From contig OZ024861.1 in the NCBI GenBank assembly GCA_964017155.1, positions 945,334-1,009,333 on the forward strand: DNA of 64,000 bases. The letters run 5' to 3'. Positions 1 through 10,429 of this stretch are shown one piece after another (position 1 is the stretch's first letter; each line of letters begins with the position of its first letter). The notes under the pieces are model-generated. The model was not told where the DNA came from, did no database searches, and was given only the letters and a program-made list of their open reading frames with translations. This DNA comes from Oasisia sp. SBJ-2009 (Eukaryota > Annelida > Polychaeta > Sabellida > Siboglinidae). The position numbers and the translations under genes were made by a program.

Positions 1-2326
1 ATAGATCACGACAGGTCATTTACTGCGGATGATACAAGTGGGCGGGAAATGTGTGTAAACGCAAACAATACACTTGTCAAACAGGCATTTCATCAACACC
101 GACACCGTCTATGTTTACAACAAGTGAGTCGTTATGAACACAGCTGTATTTTGGCATTTAAATAATCAGTCAACCTTTGTGAATACTCTAATGATGACAG
201 CTGGCTATTACATAACGTAAAAACTGACAATATCGACAGGTGAATATCTCTGGCAACATGACAAAATGACAGCCACATCCCGGGGTGTTTTAACCACAAG
301 TTTGACAAGAATCATATATTATAAATAAACAATTAACTTCATTTTTAAAATGGTAAATTTGTCCAAGCCACTGGAATGATAAAAAAAATTCCATTGATCT
401 GGTATTTGGATATACACGTATAACGCAATTTTTCAAATGACCCCGACTCTGGATTTGGAGTTATATTGCCAGTTTTTTTCAAAAATGAATACACATTTGC
501 CAGAACCTGAGAGTAATTGGGCAACAAACTGACACGCTGACATTTGTATCAGTTATTAAATTTGATATCAGTTTTATTAGATCTGAGTACCATCCTATTA
601 ACCTATGACATTCACAGAAGCTGACAAAATAACTACACATTGAATTAGTTTCTCAGTAGTGTGAGAAGACGTGTCTGATCAAAGAATGCATTTCGGAACA
701 CAAACTTCCAACATTTGTCACTTTACATGTTTCCTCAGCGTAGCTCTATGCAGAGACCCATCCACTTGGTAGAACTATTGGTGGACAGGTAGACAAATGA
801 AGAGGCAGAAAAGGTCTTTAAAAATCGTAGAAATGGTCAGTTATGCCATAAAATGAGTTTAAATGGTGTCAAGTGTGTGTTTATACATCTGTGGTTAATT
901 TCAGGTCATAAAAGACATTTCAAGGTTCTCAACAGGCTTGTGTGTGTAGAGTGTGCCACGTGCCATGTGCCATGTGCCATGTGCCATGTGCCATGTGCCA
1001 TGTGCCACGTGCCATGTGCCATGTGCCATGTGCCATGTGTCATGTGTCCACTATAACATGTGTCACTGTGAATGTTATCCCACATAAGGCTCTGTTCCTC
1101 AGTCTTCTTTCTTGTATACTGTATCACGCATTCCCCACCGATGAGCCAAAATAAGACCACAATACCAGTGTTTTTACCTGCCCCTTTCCTCTATCCACAA
1201 ACAGACAGCATCTTCATTTGAAACAAGACGTTTATAGTCTAGAACGTGAGAACTTTAAACATCAAAGGATAGGCAGCTATGTCAGCTTGTCTCTGCATTA
1301 CTACCAATATGGACTGTTTTGAAGTGGATGTTTATGTTCTATTCATCAGAGAAAATTTCAAATTGCAAACGCTGTTATGAGCTTAATCAACTAATTAAAA
1401 AGTACCATCAACACAGGTATAATACACATAATAGTAAATAAAATCTTGGAGCAGACACCCTCATTTTAAAGTGAAAGTGAAAGAAGAAAATTTATGTACT
1501 TGAAATGCATCATGTTCAGCATGACTCAGAAAGTTGGTGAAAATGTGACCCATAACAAGTTCTCACACCTCTCCAGTGTCATGATGAACTCTATCAAAAA
1601 CATCATGCACCATAACACAAAATGTCAAATGCCTGACAACAACTCAATTTCACAGAAGGAAACAGAGCCAGAGTATGAAAAATACTAGAAAACGTTAGTG
1701 AGACATTAGAACATGAACATGTCAACTACAGTCATGGTTACTAAGGCAAGCTTCATCATAAAAACTACAGTAGTCTAGAAGGCAATTAAACTACGTCAAA
1801 GATTAAGTCAAGGAAATAGTCACGCTAAAGTATGTCTACCTAGTACCTGGTAGGGGCATCAACAAAATGAGACAAACATAATTCTGTCCACAGGCATTTT
1901 GTTTAAAGAGGTGGCAACTGGTGATGCCACCACCTGCCAGTGTGGCACCAGACACTGGCTCCTGCCACTTCACAAGTCTTAAACAAATCACCTCCCCCAA
2001 TCAACATTCCTGGTCACACCAGTGTCATTTACAAGGATCAACTTGGAACAGTGAGACAATTGTCATACAGGTTCAATATCTCTAAATCTCCCCCACACAC
2101 ATGCATGCACGCACGCACGCACTCACGCACGCACACAACTACTATGATGCCACAAATGATCAAGTCAGTCTCTGACTACAGATTATCCTTAGGTGCTAAG
2201 TTCAGGTCTCAGTTAGACCTTGTGTCATTTCTTTGAAATATAACCCGAGTCCCCACAACGGATGAACAAAACCACCTTTATATGTTTATCTGTTTTTTTT
2301 GCATTCTTTCTGTATTTTGTTTCCAG
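1..2326. other. 5' end of window, no recognised gene
   Basis: AT-rich DNA with no coding segment I can support. If the terminal exon that follows is real, this stretch should hold introns or earlier exons of that plus-strand gene. One weak candidate is an open segment near 1940-2056 bounded by a CCTGCCAG acceptor and a GTGAGA donor. Its phase does not match the terminal exon, so I do not call it. Confidence 0.4.
953..1046. repeat. 7-bp tandem repeat (ccatgtg)n
   Basis: About 13 copies of a 7-bp unit of the type CCATGTG with occasional C/T changes. Open frames on both strands here are a by-product of the repeat. Confidence 0.9.
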
Positions 2327-2523
2327 ACATTGCAAGCTGTACTTATCTTGAAATTAACCAATTTCTTGATGGAGAAAAGATGGTGCTAAATACAGCAATC
2401 AACTTTTTTAACCCATTTTATCCTGAAGCTACTGCAGACGAGTTGCAGGCAGTTCCTGATCATTTCCTCAAATCAATCTGTCAGCATTTAAAAATGACAG
2501 GCCTTCATTTAAAATGGACATAA
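2327..2523 (+). CDS. Orphan 3' terminal exon of an unrecognised gene
   Basis: A long pyrimidine tract ending TTTGTTTCCAG precedes an open segment of about 65 residues that runs to a TAA at 2521-2523. The exon enters in phase 1 (the first codon needs one base from the previous exon). The peptide begins IASCTYLEINQFLDG and ends GLHLKWT. It is rich in Phe, Leu and acidic residues and looks like a helical C-terminus. An AATAAA lies about 130 bp downstream, as expected for a last exon. I do not recognise the family, and the upstream exons were not identified. The acceptor, plausible codon use and poly(A) signal are the support; it could still be a chance open frame. Confidence 0.45.
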
Positions 2524-2655
2524 CTTTATTATTTCTCAATCAATTTTAAAATGTGATATACCTTTAGAAAGCAGATAAAGTAAACTATCAAGTCGCATTG
2601 ACAAAGTCATAGTTTTATCATATATATTTTATGTGGCATATAACAAAACATGCCC

Positions 2656-2661
2656 AATAAA
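2656..2661 (+). terminator. Candidate poly(A) signal AATAAA
   Basis: AATAAA on the plus strand about 130 bp after the stop codon of the orphan terminal exon. Confidence 0.4.
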
Positions 2662-2864
2662 TTCAAACCTATGTTGAGGGTTATCACATTACTTTTTACC
2701 TGACATTTTCGCCAAGAAGGATGCAACATGTCAATGAGCAAGTTGAGTTTATTTTATGCATTACTCTCTGCTGAAAACAAAGGTATACAACTCGTCCACA
2801 TATCTTGGATAATAATCTCATTATGTAAAATTGTTTGTAATACCCCCATGTCAGTCGATTGAAT

Positions 2865-3130
2865 CGCCAACGTGTGGCGCCGCTGAGCGGAATTATGCAA
2901 ATTTGTGAAATATTTTGTCAACGATGTATAATTTTGTGGCTAATTTCTTATAACTAATAAAGAAGTACTCTAAAGTAACAACGTTGGTCAACATTTCAAC
3001 GTCACTTTATTGATGTTACCGTCGTTGGAAATAATAAACTTTGGCGCCAAAGAACGGCGTGGTGCGTGGTGGGCGAAAATGGATGCCGTTGTCGGTCGAC
3101 CCCACTTCGATGGCTTCAAAGTATGTCTTC
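2865..3130 (+). promoter_or_regulatory. CpG-richer promoter-like segment with palindromic E2F site
   Basis: In otherwise AT-rich DNA this stretch is enriched in CG dinucleotides. It contains the perfect 12-bp palindrome TTTGGCGCCAAA at 3040-3051, which matches the E2F/DP consensus. About 28 bp downstream is an ATG in good context (gcgaaaATGg, 3079). It opens 14 codons (MDAVVGRPHFDGFK) that run directly into a GTATGT donor at 3121. This could be the first coding exon of a plus-strand gene, but I found no following exon. Confidence 0.35.
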
Positions 3131-3254
3131 ACGGACAAATATCGCATCAAATACCATAACCGTCCATCTTATATCGTCTATCCACTTGTCTGCTTTCTTG
3201 TCATCAACAGTATGAAGTAAATTAATGGAGTTATCCTTCGAAATACGTCAACAT

Positions 3255-3430
3255 TTAACGATCTTTGCGACTCGACGCCATCTTTGATTTCACTTTGGCT
3301 TGGGGGTGCCGACTTTGGACGGCAAATACCCAAAGAAGGGCACTGATTGGTTGAAAATATGGGTTCCCTAGTGATCCCGATATACTGACGTCATTCGGTG
3401 TTAACCAGCCAATGGGATTCCAAAACGTCA
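3255..3430 (-). promoter_or_regulatory. Candidate minus-strand promoter and start exon
   Basis: On the minus strand an ATG at 3281 in strong context (caaagATGGcg) opens MASSRKD, followed by a possible GTTAAA donor. Upstream of it on that strand are two CCAAT boxes (3346-3350 in the sense that reads CCAAT on minus; 3409-3413 on plus) and a perfect CRE palindrome TGACGTCA at 3386-3393. The clustering of these sites supports a real promoter. The downstream exons were not identified. Confidence 0.35.
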
Positions 3431-3671
3431 GAGTGCGGGGAAGCCGTGCCAAGTGCAAACTACGACTAGAATCGTATTCCGGATAAAAAGGGTAACTACG
3501 ACTAGAATCGTATTCCGGATAAAATGGGTTAAATTAACCGTACAAAATGTGATATGCTATGTCCCGGTGTCTGCATCAAATGGAATATATAACAATGATA
3601 TTTTAAACAGCACTCGTTCGAAAAATTCAAATACGTCGTATGAATAAATAGTGTAAGGTTTAGTTTATAGT

Positions 3672-3925
3672 AGTGCCATGGCTCAGTGGTTCTACTAAAG
3701 GGCTCCAGACCCTCGACTAAGAGAACCCGGGTTTGAATCCTGTCGAACCATGGACATGTTTTTTCACTCTACATTGCTCCAGTTCACTCAGCTACATGAC
3801 TGAGCACCTGGCTACAAACTGTGGTGGATATCTGTGTTACTTTCATCGTGGATGGATGCTTCCCAGAGAAGCTGAGATGGTGTTCTATTAAACAGGTCTG
3901 CCAGAGGATAAAAGAGTAATTTTAT
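3672..3925 (+). mobile_element. tRNA-derived SINE, copy 1
   Basis: A polymerase III head with box A TGGCTCAGTGG (3679-3689) and box B GGTTTGAATCC (3730-3740). The spacing is long, as in a tRNA with a large variable arm (Leu/Ser type). A non-tRNA body follows, with segments shared with the copies near 26.5 and 43.2 kb (TTGCTCCAGTTCACTCA, ACCTGGCTA, GTGGATAT, ACAGGTCTGCCAG). The 3' end near 3925 is truncated relative to the copy at 43.5 kb. Confidence 0.75.
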
Positions 3926-4379
3926 AATAAAAACTGTTTTCCCCAAATATCCCACATCATTCTAAAGCACCATGTTCTCTGTTTCAGGCTCTGCACAACC
4001 AGACGCCACAATCAACACACCTTGGTCTGCTACTTCCTGTGGCCAAACAGAAATAGCCAGTGACCAGTGAAACCTGATATCACAGGTGCCACTAGTACAC
4101 AACACTGGTCAAGTAAAGCCTATATACTGACCAGCCCAGCCCAGCCCTTCTGAGTAGAGCAGGTCAAGACTGATTGATGGGAATAAAGAATGTGATAATT
4201 GGCAGGTGAAACGAGCAACATATGCCCCTGATGTAGTGTAGCCTGTGGTCTGCCAAGGACTCCCGCCTGTCTTCGAAGGAGGTTGCTCGTAGACATCGCG
4301 TGTAAATAGCAACCATTACGGGGCGGGAATATTCCGGAGCCTGTCAATACTGACACATGTTCAAATAAAACGACACTAA

Positions 4380-4612
4380 ACTTTGCCAGAGAGGATAAAT
4401 CAAGATAACTGTGAACTGATGGAAAAATTCCAATATGAAGAAACATTGACACAGACAAATGAGACAACTGTAAACGTGCAAGAAAGTTCAAATGAGACAA
4501 CTGTAACCTTTGACAGAGAGGTTCAAATAAGAGAACTGAGCACTCTGTCAGAGACTCAAATGAGACGTCTGTGAACTCTGACAGTGAACTCTGACAGGAA
4601 GTTCAAAAGTGC
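4380..4612 (+). repeat. Degenerate short repeats upstream of the GPCR
   Basis: Diverged direct repeats of GTTCAAATGAGACAACTGT-like units lie immediately upstream of the GPCR start codon, probably in its 5' untranslated or promoter region. The copies are too diverged for a firm unit length. Confidence 0.5.
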
Positions 4613-4634
4613 AAAGTGACCATCAGCTGTGGTC

Positions 4635-5738
4635 ATGACAGACACTACAATGGACGACGGTGGACATGTGAACATGACAAATGAAACTGACTGCAATCTG
4701 TTCCCCTTCGTCGTCTACGTGGGTGTGTTCGGTCCGATGTGTGTGTTTGGTCTGTGTGGCAATACCATCTCCTTCCTCGTACTCCAGTGGGAGAAACAGA
4801 ACTACGCAGCCACCTTCCTCCTACAGACCATGGCCGTCGCCGACAACATCTTCCTGCTCATGAGCGGCTCCAGCCTCATCATCTCCGCCATCCTTCCCAT
4901 GATGCAACTGGACAACACCCCGCTGATGGCCTACATGCAGGTGTACATCTGGCCCCTGGTCTACATCACCCAGATGTGGACAGTCTGGATCACTGTGCTC
5001 ATTGCCTTGAACCGTTTCATCGCCATTTGCCGCCCGTTCCAGGCCCAACTTTTGTGTACGCTCAGCAGAGTTCGCCTCCAGGTGGCGCTGACAGCCATCG
5101 CAACGATCGTCTACAACATCCCCCGATTCCTCGAGCATCGCATCGTGCACATCAGCGACGCGACGACAAACGTGACGCAGATCACAGCAAATGAGACGCT
5201 GATGAAACAGGACCTTCACTACAACATCATCTACGAGAACCTACTCTACTGTCTCTTCGTCTTCCTCGGCCCTCTCATCATCCTCATATACCTCAACATC
5301 AGCCTCGCGAGGGAGTTATACGCGATCCGCCAGCGCCTTCTCCAACGCAGCCTCCCGCGAGGCTCCGACAGCGAGGAACACAACCTCACGCTGGTGATGA
5401 TGGTCATCGTACTCGTCTTCATCATCTGCCAGACTCCTGCTTTTGGCAACCAGCTGCTGTCCCTCTGCGTGCCCTACACGTGTGGCCGGCCGTACTTCTA
5501 CTACTTCCACATCAGTAACCTGCTGGTGCAGGTCAACTCCTGCTTCAACTTTGTCGTCTACTGCGCCTTCAGGAAGCAGTTTCGCGCACGGCTGCACGCG
5601 TTCTGTTGCAAGCACCCGGCGCTCGCTCATGTGGAACGGCGCCCGTACAACGCACACCAGATCGTGTCTGTGTACTCGGACTGTGACTCAAAGACACAAA
5701 CGCGTGCGTGCATGTGTGACAACCACCCACAACTATAG
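4635..5738 (+). CDS. Intronless class A peptide GPCR, FMRFamide-receptor-like
   Basis: A 367-residue plasma-membrane receptor expected to bind a neuropeptide and signal through G proteins. Seven hydrophobic helices are visible. Landmarks are G-N43 (helix 1), A-D70 (helix 2, N-A-V-A-D block), N126-R127-F128 in place of D/E-R-Y (helix 3), P213 (helix 5), C265-Q-T-P268 (helix 6) and N305-F-V-V-Y309 (helix 7). N-glycosylation sequons are at N13, N16 (N-terminus), N179 and N186 (loop 2). A Cys pair after helix 7 (C324-C325) may be palmitoylated. NFxxY and CxTP are common in invertebrate FMRFamide/orphan peptide receptors. The Cys at position 3.25 is Gln102, and loop 2 has no Cys, so the usual disulfide is absent. 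I chose the ATG at 4635; a second in-frame ATG is at 4650. The coding region is much more GC-rich than its surroundings. The ligand is unknown. Confidence 0.9.
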   Translation: MTDTTMDDGGHVNMTNETDCNLFPFVVYVGVFGPMCVFGLCGNTISFLVLQWEKQNYAATFLLQTMAVADNIFLLMSGSSLIISAILPMMQLDNTPLMAYMQVYIWPLVYITQMWTVWITVLIALNRFIAICRPFQAQLLCTLSRVRLQVALTAIATIVYNIPRFLEHRIVHISDATTNVTQITANETLMKQDLHYNIIYENLLYCLFVFLGPLIILIYLNISLARELYAIRQRLLQRSLPRGSDSEEHNLTLVMMVIVLVFIICQTPAFGNQLLSLCVPYTCGRPYFYYFHISNLLVQVNSCFNFVVYCAFRKQFRARLHAFCCKHPALAHVERRPYNAHQIVSVYSDCDSKTQTRACMCDNHPQL

Positions 5739-6432
5739 GATATGTGCATGCTGCAGTATGTCAATCACAGTGTTATATATTGGTGGATTAGAGTTTGACA
5801 GGAACACTGGCTCTGTGAAAACAGTAAGGTCATGTGAAACAGACGACATGACAGCACTACGGATATGACTGACATGCATGACATGACCCTGTCATGTGAC
5901 AATCATGTGTGAACACAAGTGTATGCCAGTATGTTGGATTCTACTGTCTGTTCACTCACATTGTCTTGTTACATGAAGACAATGTGAAACATGGGACATA
6001 CACAGAGTGAATGTTTTGTTCACATAACTCATCATGTCTTCAGGAAGATCATTTGAAAGAGTGGACGTGTCAGTACTGTGGCTACCACTGTTTGGTGACC
6101 TACTTCTACGGACAAGTAAACACACCTGGTAACACATTTTCTTGTTGACACAACTGATGATGCTGACATGGTTTAGCCATATGTGATTAATAGTCTGATA
6201 CCTCAGTGTATACTATGTGATAATGTGTTTCTTTTAAGGATAATTATAAGGAGTTAAGTAGTAACTCAAAATTGAATTATGAAGTAACCTGTAAAGGCGG
6301 CATTGAGCACTGACTTAATTGTGCATGTATGCGTTAATGTGTACGAGTAAGTTATTATTATAAACGTCTGACAATAACTCTGCACCTGTATGTATCATGT
6401 ATGTATCAATGCATGTATCAATATAATATTAT

Positions 6433-6438
6433 AATAAA
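6433..6438 (+). terminator. Candidate poly(A) signal AATAAA of the GPCR
   Basis: AATAAA about 700 bp after the GPCR stop; the intervening AT-rich sequence would be its 3' UTR. Confidence 0.4.
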
Positions 6439-6459
6439 TTATATATGCCATTCCTGTAT

Positions 6460-8215
6460 TGGTTAATCTTCATATGACTTGTGTTAAATTATAAACAAAA
6501 TTTTGCAGCCAATGAAAGATGTGAAAAAACAAAAGTGAACAAATCCTAACAAACGTTGCCTGATCAAACCCAGCCTGCTGGCGACATGACACATGTCAAC
6601 ATTTAGCCTTCCAACACAGCACCATATTTGATACGAGGTTTAATCCTACCAACTGAAACAAACAAAATCGCACCTAAGCGTGCCAGATTTAAAAACAGAC
6701 AAATGTCAATGCTAGCATTTAATACAAATAAAACCAGCATGTATGTAAAATAATAATAACAAGCTAATAATATTTATGCCAAAATATTCGACATAAATAC
6801 CATAAAATTAATGCGTTGCTAACTGCTGTAGATGCGTATTTTGTCCTGACCTCGAGTAGAAAGGAACTGTCACCTATCACCCACAATAAGTGCGAATGTA
6901 GGATGGGTATTAACACCGTCACATTGCTTCAGGAATTATTTTGAATATTTGTTTATGTTTCCTGAAGTCTTGTTTTATTGAAAACAAACAAACCACCATT
7001 ACTCGTCATCACTGCATCAAACTATTGATTTCTAGCGAAATGTGCGGTGTGAATTTGTGCAAAATGACAATTTATATTTAATAAAAACTATGCTTTGCTT
7101 GCATTCTCATCACTGGCCTTGATGTTTCAAAAAGTGTTTTTGTAGAGTTATATTAATTGCTGTTTTGAGACAATCAACAGGGCAGATGTTCTCTGTTTGC
7201 TTACAAAACTGACTGGATTCCATCTTTTTACATCAGGAATCCTTTTATCGCGACTCCTGTAAACGTTGTGGACCAGTCACTTGATGATTGAGATCAATGT
7301 CTTGGCCTCTTCCTGTTTGTGACTATTTTCAGGATGTGAAAATATTACAAATGAAGTCAGGTTTCCCGCAAACTAGAAAGTAGAACTAAAAAATAGCTAT
7401 CGAGTGAGTTTAAGACCCAAGTCATTACACAAGCCACTGATATATGGGTATACACAGTGTTAACACCCTACACATGCTTCACTGATAATAGTTTGAAATA
7501 TTATACACTACTTCCTGTTTGATCCCAATTTTACACTGTCGATAACATGAAACATGCATTAAACCTTTTGTTTTGGGAAAGATCAAATTCTCACTAAAAA
7601 GAAAACTATTATGTTAAATTAAACAGACGGTCAGTGTCAATTGTTTTATCTCCTTGAACGCTGCATTAGTCAGAAGTATCGTTCATCTTTTATTGTGGCA
7701 CATTTTAACAGGAAACATGGGATGTCCGGGGCAGACAGACAGCTTAAAACCTCCAACTAGACATGTGAGTGAAGTGTCAGCCACGTCTTAATGAAACCGC
7801 CAGGGAGTGACGTCTCTAACTCACTGGCAATTTATTCCTACACCCTGACGGAGTTATGAAAACACACGCGAATACCTCAGGGTTAGTCTCAACAATGGGA
7901 GAGTACAGAGAGAAAAATGCCTTGAACAGATTCAATTTCATCCACCTCTGCTCTGATATAATTGTTACGGTCTGCGATTAACGCAGTATTTACATCCTTG
8001 CATACATGGTGACAATCACAAAATGTACAACCTAACCCTACGTAACCCTGCGTAAACCACACCTTAGAGGCTTAGACTGTTACCCCACTACACAAACACA
8101 GGTTGACAGATAACTCACACGTTCCTTCTCAATGTTACTGTTTGCCAGTACTACTCACAGGGCTGGCTGGAGGTGTAGGAGTTGACACCTCTTGTTCCAA
8201 TCATGTACATCGTCT
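6460..8215. other. Intergenic, nothing recognised
   Basis: AT-rich sequence with no supportable coding exon, RNA gene or repeat family. Confidence 0.6.
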
Positions 8216-8218
8216 TCT

Positions 8219-8590
8219 TTCACACATACACACACATTCACACATGCACACACTGCCACACACACACACACATGCACGCATGCACACACACACGCACGCA
8301 TGCACACACACACATGCAGACACACGCACGCACACACACACACATGCACTCACGCACACACACACACACACACACACATGCACACACACGCATACATGCA
8401 CGCACACACACATGCACACACACGCACGCATGCACACACACACACGCATACATGCACGCACACACACATGCACACACACGCACGCATGCACACACACACG
8501 CATGCATGCACACACATGCATGCACGCACACACACACACACACCACACATGCACGCACACGCGCGCAGGCACGCGCACACACACACAAAC
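8219..8590. repeat. Compound (CA)n/(CACGCATG)n microsatellite
   Basis: About 370 bp of CA repeats interspersed with CACGCA, CATGCA and CGCACGCA variants. The open frames on both strands are products of the repeat. The alternating purine-pyrimidine tract could form Z-DNA. Confidence 0.95.
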
Positions 8591-9029
8591 CCCCACCCTG
8601 CATTGGACATGACAACACCAGTAGAGCTGGGCATCTCACAAAACGTCTCTTCTTTGCCCTCACCTCCGACCAGAACTCTCACATGTTGTCTCTTCCTTCA
8701 GTGAGATGTCATCATACGTCTGATCACCCTTGTCTCAGTTGTTACAGATTGTTACGTGAGATGTAATTCGAATTATATTTACTAAATAATTTCCTCTGGT
8801 GTACCTAAACATTTTTCTTACATAGCAAGATAATTTGTAAAACATCTCTTAACTTTCACTATAGAATTGCTCACATTTCTCTCAATAGAGACAGTTAGGT
8901 GTAGCACATTTTACAAAACGGGCCAATATCTTGGATCAAACTGGCTGTTCATTCATCTAGCAATATGATGATGTACATTTCTCAAACATGTATTGTTTTA
9001 GTTCTATACACTGGGGCACACAGAGCCCA

Positions 9030-10427
9030 CAAATGTCTCACTGAGCACAGGTAGTCACTTCCTGCTGGTCCATACTTTGTGTTTCACTGAGCACAGGTAG
9101 TCACTTCCTGCTAGTCCATACTTTGTGTTTCACCGAGCACAGGTAGTCACTTCCTGCTGGTCCATACTTTGTGTCTCACTGAGCACAGGTAGTCACTTCC
9201 TGCTAGTCCATACTTTGTGTTTCACCGAGCACAGGTAGTCACTTCCTGCTAGTCCATACTTTGTGTTTCACCGAGCACAGGTAGTCACTTCCTGCTGGTC
9301 CATACTTTGTGTTTCACCGAGCACAGGTAGTCACTTCCTGCTAGTCCATACTTTGTGTTTCACTGAGCACAGGTAGTCACTTCCTGCTAGTCCATACTTT
9401 GTGTTTCACCGAGCACAGGTAGTCACTTCCTGCTGGTCCATACTTTGTGTTTCACCGAGCACAGGTAGTCACTTCCTGCTAGTCCATACTTTGTGTCTCA
9501 CTGAGCACAGGTAGTCACTTCCTGCTAGTCCATACTTTGTGTTTCACTGAGCACAGGTAGTCACTTCCTGCTAGTCCATACTTTGTGTCTCACTGAGCAC
9601 AGGTAGTCACTTCCTGCTAGTCCATACTTTGTGTCTCACTGAGCACAGGTAGTCACTTCCTGCTAGTCCATACTTTGTGTCTCACTGAGCACAGGTAGTC
9701 ACTTCCTGCTAGTCCATACTTTGTGTTTCACTGAGCACAGGTAGTCACTTCCTGCTAGTCCATACTTTGTGTCTCACTGAGCACAGGTAGTCACTTCCTG
9801 CTAGTCCATACTTTGTGTTTCACCGAGCACAGGTAGTCACTTCCTGCTAGTCCATACTTTGTGTCTCACTGAGCACAGGTAGTCACTTCCTGCTAGTCCA
9901 TACTTTGTGTCTCACTGAGCACAGGTAGTCACTTCCTGCTAGTCCATACTTTGTGTTTCACTGAGCACAGGTAGTCACTTCCTGCTAGTCCATACTTTGT
10001 GTTTCACCGAGCACAGGTAGTCACTTCCTGCTAGTCCATACTTTGTGTCTCACTGAGCACAGGTAGTCACTTCCTGCTAGTCCATACTTTGTGTCTCACT
10101 GAGCACAGGTAGTCACTTCCTGCTGGTCCATACTTTGTGTCTCACTGAGCTCAGGTAGTCACTTCCTGCTGGTCCATACTTTGTGTTTCACTGAGCACAG
10201 GTAGTCACTTCCTGCTGGTCCATACTTTGTGTCTCACTGAGCTCAGGTAGTCACTTCCTGCTGGTCCATACTTTGTGTCTCACTGAGCTCAGGTAGTCAC
10301 TTCCTGCTAGTCCATACTTTGTGTCTCACTGAGCTCAGGTAGTCACTTCCTGCTGGTCCATACTTTGTGTCTCACTGAGCTCAGGTAGTCACTTCCTGCT
10401 AGTCCATAATTTGTGTCTCAACTAAGC
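9030..10427. repeat. 46-bp minisatellite, about 30 copies
   Basis: Period 46 bp, recognisable by GAGCACAGGTAGTCACTTCC followed by a TCCATACTTTGTGT segment. Copies differ at few sites (CTGAG/CCGAG, CTAGTCC/CTGGTCC, GCACAGG/GCTCAGG). The GCTCAGG variant is confined to the 3' end, so the array has spread locally. Confidence 0.95.
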
Positions 10428-10429
10428 AA

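Noticed and set aside
1940..2056. Candidate exon upstream of the orphan terminal exon
   Set aside because: Its donor leaves phase 0, but the terminal exon needs one base, so the two do not join.
4821..5219. Antisense open frames across the GPCR
   Set aside because: Shadows of the GC-rich receptor coding sequence; the plus frame has clear seven-helix landmarks.
8103..8766. Several long overlapping open frames (HTHTHT, CVCVCV)
   Set aside because: Products of the CA microsatellite; no sequence outside the repeat supports a gene.
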